The notes: generated from the sequence alone by a model not told the origin. DNA of 17,587 nt from JARROD01 sp037384225 (GCA_037384225.1 JARROD010000072.1:1-17587); one strand, 5' to 3'. Counted from the first letter of the stretch, positions 1 through 7,313 are shown. Translations and numbers: made by a program.

Positions 1-13
1 TTTTCTTTCCCAT
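1..13 (-). CDS. tolR: TolR, first four codons only (partial)
   Basis: An ATG reading leftward from 13 gives M-G-K-K before the window ends. An AGGT element lies about 10 bases upstream. It starts 21 nt after the tolQ stop, exactly where tolR follows tolQ in gammaproteobacteria. TolR is the single-span partner of TolQ in the proton-driven Tol-Pal motor. The call rests on position and start context; four residues cannot confirm the family. Confidence 0.5.
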
Positions 14-34
14 ATTTTGCTGACCTGGATAATT

Positions 35-724
35 TTACTTGGAATGCACCTGACGGTGCAAAATGGAAGAGAACTCATCGGCGAAAGTTTCATACCCATT
101 GCTCAACGTTTCCGCCCGGGCGGAATAACGGTTGTAGGCAAGTACCGCTGGAATTGCGGCAAAAAGCCCCATCGCGGTCGCCACCAGCGCTTCAGAAATA
201 CCCGGTGCAACAGCCGCCAGCGTGGCCTGATGCACATTGGCCAGACCGCGAAATGAATTCATAATCCCCCAGACCGTTCCAAACAACCCCACATAGGGGC
301 TGACGGAGGCAACACTGGCCAGAAAGGGAAGATTGGCTTCGAGCTTTTCTTCCTCCCGGGCCAGGGCGACCCGCATGGCCCGCTGCACACCATCCATCAC
401 CGCATCGGGATCGGCGCCTACCTGCTGGCGCAATCGGGTAAATTCCTTAAAACCCGCTCGAAAAATACTCTCGACCCCGTCCATACCGCCGTTGACACTG
501 CGATTATTGCCCTGCCTGAACAGCGGGTTGAGGTCAATACCGGACCAGAATATTTTTTCAAACGCGGCAAATGACTTGCGCGCCTGGCGCTGATAAATAC
601 CACGCTGAAAAATCATTACCCAGGATACCAGTGAGGCTAAAAACAATAATGCCATAACGAATTGCACCAGCACACTTGCATTGGCAATCAATCCCCAAAT
701 GGATAAAGGGTCAGCTTGGCTCAT
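35..724 (-). CDS. tolQ: TolQ, inner-membrane proton channel subunit of Tol-Pal
   Basis: TolQ belongs to the MotA/TolQ/ExbB family. With TolR it forms the proton channel that energises TolA and supports outer-membrane constriction at division. The 229-residue length is usual. Three hydrophobic spans are visible: about 17-38, 137-158 (containing the conserved GLFGTVWGIM) and 173-195. A long charged cytoplasmic region lies between the first two. It begins 63 nt after the ybgC stop and is followed 21 nt later by the presumed tolR start, giving the usual ybgC-tolQ-tolR order. The Shine-Dalgarno before the ATG is weak, which suggests read-through expression from the upstream genes. Family assignment is firm. 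Confidence 0.96.
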   Translation of the reverse strand: MSQADPLSIWGLIANASVLVQFVMALLFLASLVSWVMIFQRGIYQRQARKSFAAFEKIFWSGIDLNPLFRQGNNRSVNGGMDGVESIFRAGFKEFTRLRQQVGADPDAVMDGVQRAMRVALAREEEKLEANLPFLASVASVSPYVGLFGTVWGIMNSFRGLANVHQATLAAVAPGISEALVATAMGLFAAIPAVLAYNRYSARAETLSNGYETFADEFSSILHRQVHSK

Positions 725-787
725 AGGCTTTTCGATCCCAAACGACAGATTTTCCGGTTATTACCGACTTTTTAATAAATTGCTCAC

Positions 788-1216
788 TCAACCAACGCCT
801 TCAGCGTATTCGTTAAGAACCTGATACATCTCCCGCGGCAGTGCCGCGGGTTTCATACTATTTTCAACGCAATCGACATTCTTTACACAGGCCACCTTAA
901 TATCCCCTTCACACAGCACTTGTTCTGCGCGGCACACCCGTTGATGAAAAACCATATAAGTGCGCGCTACACGGGCAATACCGGCGGACACAGTGACCGC
1001 ATCATCGAGCTTTGCCGGGCGAAGATAGTTGACTTGTGCTGAATGCACAACCAATAGCAGGCCTTCATCGAGAATTGCCGGTTTGTGGTAACCCAGAGTT
1101 CGCATAAGCTCCGTACGAGCACGCTCCATATACTTCAAATAGTTCACATAATAGACGATACCGCCGGCATCGGTGTCCTCGATATAGACGCGCAGTGGCA
1201 GCAAAAATTCCCTCAT
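788..1216 (-). CDS. ybgC: YbgC, Tol-Pal-associated acyl-CoA thioesterase
   Basis: This is a 142-residue single hot-dog domain of the 4-hydroxybenzoyl-CoA thioesterase family. It hydrolyses acyl-CoA thioesters and is linked to phospholipid metabolism at the inner membrane. The family signature is clear near the N terminus: YIEDTDAGG at 11-19, with Asp16 matching the catalytic Asp18 of the E. coli enzyme as I recall it, and YLKYMERARTE at 26-36. Tyr23 sits where E. coli has His25. The ATG lies 6 nt beyond the ruvB stop, with a GGGG stretch just upstream, so translation is probably coupled to ruvB. tolQ follows directly. Confidence 0.95.
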   Translation of the reverse strand: MREFLLPLRVYIEDTDAGGIVYYVNYLKYMERARTELMRTLGYHKPAILDEGLLLVVHSAQVNYLRPAKLDDAVTVSAGIARVARTYMVFHQRVCRAEQVLCEGDIKVACVKNVDCVENSMKPAALPREMYQVLNEYAEGVG

Positions 1217-1222
1217 ACCCCA

Positions 1223-2245
1223 TCAATCCCCATCGGACAGATTACCCGGAACCGTGAGTCCAAAATGTCGGTAGGCGTGGGAAGTTACCACACGCCCGCG
1301 GGGAGTGCGGCTAATAAACCCCTGCTGGATCAAATAGGGTTCCAGCACATCCTCGATTGTGCCGCGTTCTTCGCTGATAGCGGCCGCCAGGCTTTCCACC
1401 CCCACCGGACCGCCGGAGAATTTCTCGATCAGTGTCAATAACAGGCGACGATCCATGTGATCGAAGCCGTGCTCGTCCACATTCAACATATTCAGTGCCA
1501 GATCCGCAATGGCGGAAGTTACCACACCATCGCCCTTCACTTCGGCGTAATCCCGCACACGCCGCAACAATCGGTTGGCAATACGCGGTGTGCCTCGGGA
1601 CCTTTTCGCCACTTCCACCGCCCCCGCCTCATCCATTTCTATACCCATTAAACGCGCCGAGCGCGAGACAATATGAGTCAAATCTTTAACATTGTAAAAT
1701 TCGAGGCGCTGTACAATCCCGAAACGATCGCGTAGCGGTGAGGTCAACAGACCGGCACGGGTGGTTGCCCCCACCAATGTAAAGGGTGGCAAATCCAGTT
1801 TTATGGAGCGCGCCGCCGGCCCCTCCCCGATCATAATATCCAGTTGGTAATCTTCCATCGCCGGGTAGAGCACCTCCTCCACCATGGGACTAAGGCGATG
1901 AATTTCATCGATAAACAGCACATCGCCGGGTTCCAGGTTGGTCATTAACGCCGCCAGATCCCCGGCTTTTTCCAGTACCGGTCCGGAAGTGGTCTTCAAG
2001 TCCACCTGCATTTCGGCCGCAATAATATTGGCCAACGTGGTTTTACCCAGCCCGGGCGGCCCAAATACCAGTGTGTGATCGAGGGCATCGCCGCGTTTTT
2101 TTGCCGCGCCGATAAAAATTTCCATCTGCTCGCGAACAGTATGCTGACCGATATAATCCGCCAGCGACCGAGGGCGAACAGCACGATCGTGCAACTCTTC
2201 CTTCGGTTTGGCGACAGCTTCAATCAAGCGGTCTTTTTCGATCAT
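1223..2245 (-). CDS. ruvB: RuvB, Holliday-junction branch-migration helicase motor
   Basis: RuvB forms hexameric AAA+ rings that pump DNA through the RuvA-bound Holliday junction during recombinational repair. The 340 residues include Walker A GPPGLGKTT (62-70), Walker B FIDE (111-114), the sensor-1 stretch VGATTRAG (158-165), and the arginine-finger segment PLRDRFG (170-176). A winged-helix C terminus ends in a short GD-rich tail. Length matches the family (E. coli is 336). It lies 27 nt after ruvA and its stop is 6 nt from the ybgC start. All catalytic motifs are intact. Confidence 0.98.
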   Translation of the reverse strand: MIEKDRLIEAVAKPKEELHDRAVRPRSLADYIGQHTVREQMEIFIGAAKKRGDALDHTLVFGPPGLGKTTLANIIAAEMQVDLKTTSGPVLEKAGDLAALMTNLEPGDVLFIDEIHRLSPMVEEVLYPAMEDYQLDIMIGEGPAARSIKLDLPPFTLVGATTRAGLLTSPLRDRFGIVQRLEFYNVKDLTHIVSRSARLMGIEMDEAGAVEVAKRSRGTPRIANRLLRRVRDYAEVKGDGVVTSAIADLALNMLNVDEHGFDHMDRRLLLTLIEKFSGGPVGVESLAAAISEERGTIEDVLEPYLIQQGFISRTPRGRVVTSHAYRHFGLTVPGNLSDGD

Positions 2246-2272
2246 GGCCTAATTACCCTAAAAACCAGCATC

Positions 2273-2911
2273 TCACGGTAGCGCACTGCGCAGGGCCAGG
2301 CGAATCATATCTTCGCTGCGCAGCGTTTCCGTGCCATTGTCCTGCTTCTTTAATATGTTCGCCACCAGTTTGGCCGCCTCCGCCGGTTTATAGCCCAGTG
2401 CCACCAGCGCACTCTCGGCTTCTGCCACCCTGTCACTTTCGCGCCCGACACCCGCTACAGGTGTATTTTCCACCACAACTTCCCCAATTGGTGAAGCAGC
2501 CATATTCCAGTCTTTTATGCGATCGCGCATTTCCACAACTAAGCGCTCGGCGGTTTTTTTGCCAACCCCCGGTACTCTTACCAGCGCGGCGGTATTGTCT
2601 TCCGACACACAGCGGACGAAGTCATCGGCTTCCATACCTGAAAGGATACCCAGCGCCAGTTTGGGCCCAACGCCGTTGACCTTGATCAACGCACGGAATA
2701 ACTGCCGGTCGCGTTTATCGGCGAAACCAAAGAGTTGCTGTAGGTTTTCACTGACGGAAAAATGCGTATGCAGAGTCACTTCTCCACCGAGATCGGGCAA
2801 GCGATAAAAGGTTGTCATTGGGGCCTGCACTTCATAGCCCACGCCCTGTACTTCCAGCAGCAGCAGCGGCGGTTGTTTTTCTGCCAGAATCCCTGTCAAA
2901 CGGCCAATCAT
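2273..2911 (-). CDS. ruvA: RuvA, Holliday-junction recognition subunit
   Basis: RuvA tetramers hold the Holliday junction in a square-planar form and load RuvB. The 212 residues show the usual three domains. The N-terminal OB fold is MIGRLTGILAEK onward. Two helix-hairpin-helix motifs follow, IKVNGVGPKLALGIL (about 76-90) and VRVPGVGKKTAERLV (111-125). After a flexible linker comes the RuvB-binding domain, ALVALGYKPAEAAKLV, near the C terminus. The ATG is preceded by GGGGAG about 11 nt upstream. It overlaps the TGA of a tiny upstream ORF as ATGA, which suggests translational coupling. Confidence 0.97.
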   Translation of the reverse strand: MIGRLTGILAEKQPPLLLLEVQGVGYEVQAPMTTFYRLPDLGGEVTLHTHFSVSENLQQLFGFADKRDRQLFRALIKVNGVGPKLALGILSGMEADDFVRCVSEDNTAALVRVPGVGKKTAERLVVEMRDRIKDWNMAASPIGEVVVENTPVAGVGRESDRVAEAESALVALGYKPAEAAKLVANILKKQDNGTETLRSEDMIRLALRSALP

Positions 2912-2964
2912 ATTCCCGCGCGCTCCCCACTTGTGTTGACACTCATACTTGTCCTGACACTCAT
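2908..2964 (-). CDS. Unrecognised 18-codon ORF between ruvC and ruvA
   Basis: I do not recognise this ORF. Its ATG starts one base after the ruvC TAG, and its TGA overlaps the ruvA ATG as ATGA. The predicted peptide is MSVRTSMSVNTSGERAGI. Its first twelve codons are an in-frame 18-bp tandem duplication encoding MSV(R/N)TS twice. GGGAG lies 11 nt before the first ATG and AGGA lies 5 nt before the internal ATG. It could be a translated coupler between ruvC and ruvA, or simply a chance reading of a duplicated spacer. Function is unknown. Confidence 0.3.
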   Translation of the reverse strand: MSVRTSMSVNTSGERAGI

Positions 2965-2965
2965 A
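2930..2965. repeat. 18-bp tandem duplication in ruvC-ruvA spacer
   Basis: Two adjacent 18-bp units (2930-2947 and 2948-2965) differ only at positions 6-7 (GT versus CC). The shared core is TGACACTCATA. The unit is a multiple of three, so it keeps the small ORF that spans it in frame. Confidence 0.85.
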
Positions 2966-3484
2966 CTAGATGATTCTCCCGCGGCGAAACGTTCGCGCAC
3001 TGGCCACTTTGATCAAATGCTGTTGCGTATTGGAATGACACAGAGCCACCGCCAATGCATCGGCGGCATCCTCCTGGGGCGTAGCGGGCAACTTGAGCAG
3101 CGTTTTTACCATGTGCTGCACCTGAAGTTTATCGGCGGCGCCGTTGCCGACAACGGATTGTTTCACCTTACGGGCTTCATACTCCGATACCGGCAGTTCC
3201 TGCGCCACCGCCGCCACTATCGCCGCGCCCCGTGCCTGCCCCAGTTTCAGGGCAGAACCGGCACTTTTAGCCATAAACACTTGTTCAATAGCCATTTCCT
3301 GCGGGCAGTATTCGTCAATAATACGAGTGATTGAGTCAAAAATAACTTTGAGACGACCAGGCAGATCCACATCCGGAACACGAATAACGCCACTGGAGAT
3401 ATATTCAGTACGCGCGCCCACTACATTGATAACGCCGAATCCCGTTTTACGCGAACCGGGGTCCACCCCCAGAATAATGGCCAT
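2966..3484 (-). CDS. ruvC: RuvC, Holliday-junction resolvase
   Basis: RuvC is the endonuclease that cuts Holliday junctions symmetrically, working with RuvAB. The start chosen is the ATG of MAIILGVDPG at 3484; the frame extends 20 codons further upstream, but that part shows no family similarity. The resulting 172 residues are the usual length. The four acidic metal-binding residues are present as Asp8 (GVDPG), Glu67 (AIEQ), Asp139 and Asp142 (QEDAADAL). It lies 75 nt after yebC and just before the small ORF and ruvA. Confidence 0.97.
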   Translation of the reverse strand: MAIILGVDPGSRKTGFGVINVVGARTEYISSGVIRVPDVDLPGRLKVIFDSITRIIDEYCPQEMAIEQVFMAKSAGSALKLGQARGAAIVAAVAQELPVSEYEARKVKQSVVGNGAADKLQVQHMVKTLLKLPATPQEDAADALAVALCHSNTQQHLIKVASARTFRRGRII

Positions 3485-3559
3485 AAATAAATAATAAGTC
3501 TCTATTGAGGCCGCCGAGGCCGCCGGACAGTGAAAAATGCACACACATGGACAGCAGCA

Positions 3560-4303
3560 TCAACCCATCTGTTGCAGGATGTCGTCGGGTATATCGGCGT
3601 TGGTATAAACATTCTGGACATCATCCAGATCTTCCAGCATGTCCACCAGCCCCATGATTTTTTCCGCCCCGTCCAGATCCAACGTCACGGAGGTCGAAGG
3701 TATCATGGTAATGTCAGCGTTTTCCGGTTTCAGACCATCGGCGATAAGGCTTTCCTTGACATTGAGAAAGTCCTCAAATGAAGTGGTCACATCGATCGAG
3801 TCATCCTCATTGGTCACCACATCTTCGGCGCCGGCTTCCAGCGCTGCTTCCATCAACTGTTCTTCGTCGGTGCCAGCGGCAAACGTCATCTGCCCTTTGC
3901 GGGAAAACAAATAAGCGACGGAACCGTCCGTGCCCAGGTTGCCGCCACGTTTGCTAAAGGCGTGCCGCACTTCCGCCACCGTGCGGTTGCGGTTGTCCGT
4001 CAGCACTTCCACCAATACGGCGACGCCGCCGACGCCATAACCTTCATAGGTCAGCTCTTCGTAGTTTTCACCGCCGGCATCGCCGGCCCCGCGGGCAATG
4101 GCTTTATCGATGGTATCGCGTTTCATATTCGCGCTGAGCGCCTTATCGATCGCCGCCCGCAGCCGCGGGTTATCTTCCGGGGCTGCACCCTGTTTTGCCG
4201 CAACGGTCAGTTCGCGGATAATTTTAGTAAATACCTTGCCTCGTTTGGCATCCTGGGCAGCTTTCCTGTGTTTTATATTCGCCCATTTACTGTGGCCTGC
4301 CAT
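3560..4303 (-). CDS. yebC: YebC/TACO1-family regulator
   Basis: This 247-residue protein begins with the family signature MAGHSKWANIKHRKAAQDAK and keeps the acidic central and C-terminal regions, including TLDLDGAEKIM. The family has been reported both as DNA-binding transcriptional regulators and as ribosome-associated factors that ease translation of difficult stretches such as polyproline; the sequence does not decide between them. A good Shine-Dalgarno, GGAGA, sits 5 nt before the ATG. It follows aspS by 59 nt and precedes ruvC, the standard gammaproteobacterial order. Confidence 0.96.
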   Translation of the reverse strand: MAGHSKWANIKHRKAAQDAKRGKVFTKIIRELTVAAKQGAAPEDNPRLRAAIDKALSANMKRDTIDKAIARGAGDAGGENYEELTYEGYGVGGVAVLVEVLTDNRNRTVAEVRHAFSKRGGNLGTDGSVAYLFSRKGQMTFAAGTDEEQLMEAALEAGAEDVVTNEDDSIDVTTSFEDFLNVKESLIADGLKPENADITMIPSTSVTLDLDGAEKIMGLVDMLEDLDDVQNVYTNADIPDDILQQMG

Positions 4304-4362
4304 AAAAATCTCCGATTTTCAGTATCTAAGTCTATGTCTATCTATTCACGCATTGGCAACCC

Positions 4363-6135
4363 TCAAGTCGACCCCGGCTTATGCGGGCGAATATTGAGTT
4401 CCAACAATTGTCCAGCGTCCACTGCACCCGGAGCATCGGTCATGAGACACGCCGCGGTCTGGGTTTTCGGGAAAGCGATGACATCGCGGATGGAGTGGGC
4501 CCCTGTCATCAACATAATCAGGCGGTCCAGCCCAAATGCTAACCCGCCATGGGGTGGTGCACCGTATTTGAGCGCATCGAGCAGGAAGCCGAATTTTTCC
4601 CGCTGCTCTTCGACGCCGATATCCAGCAGTTGAAAGACAGCTTTTTGCATCGCCTGATCGTGAATACGAATGGAGCCTCCGCCGAGTTCTGTCCCGTTAA
4701 GCACCATATCGTAAGCGCGGGACAGCGCCGCTCCCGGATTCTCCGCCAGCGCCTGCGCCGAACAGGCGGGCGCTGTAAACGGATGGTGCAGCGGTGTCCA
4801 GCTACCATCCCCCTCTTGCTCGAACATGGGGAAATCGACTACCCACAGCGGCGCCCACTCCCGGTCATATAGGTTGAGATCCTCCCCAAGCTTACAGCGT
4901 AGCGCACCCAGCGCCTCTGAAACCACCTTGGCGGAGTCGGCGCCGAAAAAGATCAGGTCGCCGTTTTTCGCCTCCAGGCGCTGCAAAATTGCACTGCGCA
5001 CAGCCTCGGGGAGAAACTTCACAATCGGAGACTGCAGGCCGTTTTCCAGATCGTCGACATCGTTGACTTTGATATAAGCCAGTCCTTTAGCGCCGTAAAT
5101 ACCGACATATTTGCCGTAATCATCGATCTGCTTGCGGGTAAGTTTGTCGTTGCCACCCGGCAATTTCAAGGCTGCCACACGCCCGTTGGGATCGTTGGCG
5201 GGACCGGAAAACACTTTGAAATCCACCTCTGTCATCAAATCCTTGATCTCCACCAATCGCAGCGGAATCCGCAGGTCCGGCTTATCGGAACCGTAAGCCG
5301 CCATGGCATCGGCGTAGGTCATGCGGGGGAATTCGCCCAGCTCCACACCGATCAGGTTACGCAACAGCTCGCGAATCAGGGCCTCTGACACCGACATGAT
5401 ATCGGACTCCGACATAAACGAGGTTTCCAGGTCGATCTGGGTGAATTCCGGTTGTCGATCCGCGCGCAGGTCTTCATCGCGAAAGCACTTGGCTATTTGA
5501 TAGTAACGATCGTAGCCGGAAATCATCAGCAACTGCTTAAACAGTTGCGGCGATTGCGGCAACGCAAAAAATTTGCCTCCGTGTGTGCGCGAGGGCACCA
5601 GATAATCGCGCGCGCCCTCGGGGGTAGCCCGGGTCAGAATTGGCGTTTCTATATCGAGAAAACCGTGCTGGTCGAGGAAGTTGCGAATCGCCGTTGTTAC
5701 TCTGGAGCGCAAACGCAGGTGACTCTGCATCTCCGGGCGGCGCAAATCCAGATAGCGGTATTTCAGGCGTACATCCTCGCCCACGGCGATATGCTCATCG
5801 AGTTGAAACGGTGGCGTTTCGGCTCCATTGAGCACCTCCAGGCCCAACCCGTACACTTCCACTTCACCGGTCGCCATATTCGGGTTGACGGTTTCCGGGC
5901 TGCGCGCACGCACGCGCCCCTTCACCTGTAAAACATATTCGCTGCGCACGTGATCGGCACGCTCGAAATCCTCCCGGGCGTCCGGGTCAAACACCACCTG
6001 CACGATGCCCTCACGATCGCGGAGGTCGATGAAAATCACACCGCCGTGATCGCGGCGGCGGTCGACCCACCCGCATAGTGTTACTTCCCGGTCTATAAAT
6101 GAAGCATCAAGGGCGCCACAATATTCAGTGCGCAT
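4363..6135 (-). CDS. aspS: AspS, aspartyl-tRNA synthetase (bacterial type)
   Basis: This enzyme charges tRNA-Asp with aspartate. The 590 residues are laid out as a bacterial class IIb enzyme: an N-terminal OB-fold anticodon domain (WVDRRRDHGGVIFIDLRDREG, 23-43), motif 1 around RNFLDQHGFLDIETP (151-165), motif 2 with FRDED (218-222) and RADRQPEFTQID (224-235), a GAD insert in the middle, and motif 3 GGLAFGLDRL (530-539). His30-Gly31 match the non-discriminating Pseudomonas-type enzyme as I recall it, rather than the Leu of E. coli, so it may also charge tRNA-Asn. fmdB is 63 nt upstream and yebC 59 nt downstream. Confidence 0.98.
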   Translation of the reverse strand: MRTEYCGALDASFIDREVTLCGWVDRRRDHGGVIFIDLRDREGIVQVVFDPDAREDFERADHVRSEYVLQVKGRVRARSPETVNPNMATGEVEVYGLGLEVLNGAETPPFQLDEHIAVGEDVRLKYRYLDLRRPEMQSHLRLRSRVTTAIRNFLDQHGFLDIETPILTRATPEGARDYLVPSRTHGGKFFALPQSPQLFKQLLMISGYDRYYQIAKCFRDEDLRADRQPEFTQIDLETSFMSESDIMSVSEALIRELLRNLIGVELGEFPRMTYADAMAAYGSDKPDLRIPLRLVEIKDLMTEVDFKVFSGPANDPNGRVAALKLPGGNDKLTRKQIDDYGKYVGIYGAKGLAYIKVNDVDDLENGLQSPIVKFLPEAVRSAILQRLEAKNGDLIFFGADSAKVVSEALGALRCKLGEDLNLYDREWAPLWVVDFPMFEQEGDGSWTPLHHPFTAPACSAQALAENPGAALSRAYDMVLNGTELGGGSIRIHDQAMQKAVFQLLDIGVEEQREKFGFLLDALKYGAPPHGGLAFGLDRLIMLMTGAHSIRDVIAFPKTQTAACLMTDAPGAVDAGQLLELNIRPHKPGST

Positions 6136-6159
6136 AAAATATTCCTGTTTTAACGTCTA

Positions 6160-6187
6160 CTTTCACTTTGCAACTTTCAATTTGCAA
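6160..6187. repeat. 14-bp tandem repeat in fmdB-aspS spacer
   Basis: CTTTCACTTTGCAA (6160-6173) is followed immediately by CTTTCAATTTGCAA (6174-6187), differing at one position. The repeat lies in the 63-nt spacer between the fmdB stop and the aspS start. No function is evident. Confidence 0.8.
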
Positions 6188-6198
6188 GGGTGGCTAAC

Positions 6199-6558
6199 TC
6201 AAGCCGATTCACTGCTTTTAGCCTTACCGCCGGCCGATTTGGCGGCACCACCCCCATCCCCTTTGCCGGCGCCACCGGTCTCAGACTTGGCCCCGCCACT
6301 ATTTTTACTGCTATCTTTAGTCGCTTGCGCCCCGTCTTTTCCGCCTCCGCTATCGCCGGCCAGATTCTTCTTGTTACCGGATTTAAAATCGGTTTCATAC
6401 CAACCGCTGCCGGCCAGGCGAAAACCAACCGCGGAAATCCGCTTTTTAAGTGCAGACGCTCCACAGGCTGGGCAGTCAGTTAACGGAGCATCACTCATTT
6501 TTTGCAAAGCTTCCATCTCATGGTTGCAGGATTGACATTGATATTCGTAAATCGGCAT
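6199..6558 (-). CDS. FmdB-family zinc-ribbon protein
   Basis: The 119-residue product begins MPIYEYQCQSC and carries a CxxC (Cys8, Cys11) and a second CxxC (Cys29, Cys32), the zinc-ribbon pattern of the FmdB/CxxC_CxxC_SSSS family. The folded part ends near residue 55 with GSGWYETDF. From about 61 onward the protein is a low-complexity Gly/Lys/Ser/Ala tail, probably disordered. Biochemical function is not established for most members. A good Shine-Dalgarno, AAGGTG, precedes the ATG at 6558. It appears to be the first gene of the aspS-ruvCAB-tol string, as in many relatives. Confidence 0.93.
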   Translation of the reverse strand: MPIYEYQCQSCNHEMEALQKMSDAPLTDCPACGASALKKRISAVGFRLAGSGWYETDFKSGNKKNLAGDSGGGKDGAQATKDSSKNSGGAKSETGGAGKGDGGGAAKSAGGKAKSSESA

Positions 6559-6631
6559 AAGATTTCACCTTGGAAAAGCGCTAATTACAGTCTACGTTGT
6601 TACCTGTTTGACAGTTAACTTGCTAATGGCG

Positions 6632-6659
6632 TTGACAACTACCGACCAATGGCTATAAG
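6632..6659 (+). promoter_or_regulatory. Near-consensus sigma-70 promoter, rightward
   Basis: TTGACA (6632-6637), a 16-nt spacer, and TATAAG (6654-6659) give 11 of 12 consensus bases. It points right, away from fmdB and antisense to the inferred fmdB leader. No convincing gene lies within about 640 nt downstream, so its product, if any, would be non-coding or a very long HU leader. Confidence 0.45.
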
Positions 6660-6705
6660 TACAGTCAGTTATAACTCAGCGCCCACGAAGCCACTCGCAT
6701 TTTTC

Positions 6706-6735
6706 AAAAGCCCTGGCAGCATTAAAAAAGCCCTG
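6706..6735. repeat. Direct repeat AAAAGCCCTG, two copies
   Basis: AAAAGCCCTG occurs at 6706-6715 and 6726-6735, exactly 20 nt apart. Read leftward, each becomes CAGGGCTTTT; the copy at 6726-6735 continues into a run of six T. That resembles the end of a weak terminator or attenuator, but the stem before it is short (GAAAT/ATTTC plus GCCTT/AGGGC). Confidence 0.5.
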
Positions 6736-6809
6736 AAATAGCCTCAATTTCGACCACATCACTGACTTGCCAAGGCATGATAGTCCGGACAGCCTCGAAA
6801 AAGCGCGCC

Positions 6810-6838
6810 ATTATAACCTACCCCTAAGTATCGAGAAA
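6810..6838 (-). promoter_or_regulatory. Candidate promoter of the fmdB-aspS-ruvCAB-tol string
   Basis: On the minus strand there is a perfect -10 box TATAAT (6815-6810), followed by a GC-rich discriminator GGCGCGC, as is usual for growth-rate-controlled translation genes. The -35 at 17-nt spacing is TTTCTC (6838-6833), a poor match. Transcription would start near 6803 and leave a leader of about 245 nt before the fmdB ATG at 6558. Confidence 0.45.
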
Positions 6839-7062
6839 GCCGCCTGTTTCTCCTCCCGCCGTTATTTTTCACCGCCGCACCCGAGCTCCGGACCAATACC
6901 TGCGTCTCTTGCCTGTGATTGCCTTGCAATCCTGTTTCTGCGACTTGGTTCTGTCATACCCGCGCCACACAAATTTTTCAGTCCCTGAAAATGAGTCATT
7001 CGTCGAAAAAAAGCTTTTACAGGGTTTTTTTATTATTTTTTTGTTGCTCAGGTTAGAGTTAT

Positions 7063-7193
7063 CCTATATATATAGGCTCAACCGGTGATACGGTTATTTT
7101 TAGTCTATAAATATAGAGGTTTGATGTGAAGTTTGATGTATATGTCTCAACTGCATCCCTTTGATTTGGGTTTGAGGTTTGAGCTATATATAG
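7063..7193. promoter_or_regulatory. Three AT-rich palindromes upstream of the HU-like gene
   Basis: CCTATATATATAGG (7063-7076), TCTATAAATATAGA (7104-7117) and CTATATATAG (7184-7193) are perfect or gapped palindromes sharing CTATA...TATAG. The first two cores start 41 bp apart, close to four helical turns. They could be operators or unusually flexible promoter DNA for the downstream gene. I cannot name a regulator. Confidence 0.4.
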
Positions 7194-7313
7194 ATTGATA
7201 TACACCGCACAGACTGTTGTAGTGGATGTTATCCGGCTATATTGAAATCAAACCGAATTGAAATACCTCCTAAATTTATTAACTCTGGTTTCCAGACACA
7301 AAAGGACCCACGC

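Larger units (their letters stand above)
6559..7313. other. 755-nt intergenic region between fmdB and the HU-like gene
   Basis: I find no supported gene here. It holds the two divergent promoter candidates and the AAAAGCCCTG repeats. It also has several small perfect hairpins: GATTGC/GCAATC with a 3-nt loop at 6917-6931, TTTTCAG/CTGAAAA with a 3-nt loop at 6975-6991, and AACCG/CGGTT with a 6-nt loop at 7080-7095 followed by ATTTTTA. The part from about 7015 is very AT-rich. The GTTTGA word repeats at 7119, 7131, 7170 and 7177. A small non-coding RNA is possible but not demonstrated. Confidence 0.6.

Noticed and set aside
738..775. CGGT-TATT-ACCG hairpin followed by T-rich sequence between ybgC and tolQ
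   Set aside because: The stem is only 4 bp and the T-run is on the plus strand, opposite to the genes around it.
2762..3334. 190-codon plus-strand frame across ruvA and ruvC
   Set aside because: It is antisense to two conserved genes. Its LVLTLILVLTLIL segment is just the 18-bp duplication read backwards.
3485..3544. 20-codon N-terminal extension of ruvC
   Set aside because: The extension has no family similarity; the protein proper begins MAIILGVDPG.
6767..6988. 73-codon plus-strand frame in the intergenic region
   Set aside because: It has no ribosome binding site and no recognisable domain, and its composition is rich in Pro/Ser. It overlaps the minus-strand promoter candidate.
7242..7313. 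24-codon N-terminal extension of the HU-like protein
   Set aside because: The AAAGGA site is correctly placed for the ATG at 7314, and the upstream codons lie in the AT-rich regulatory region.
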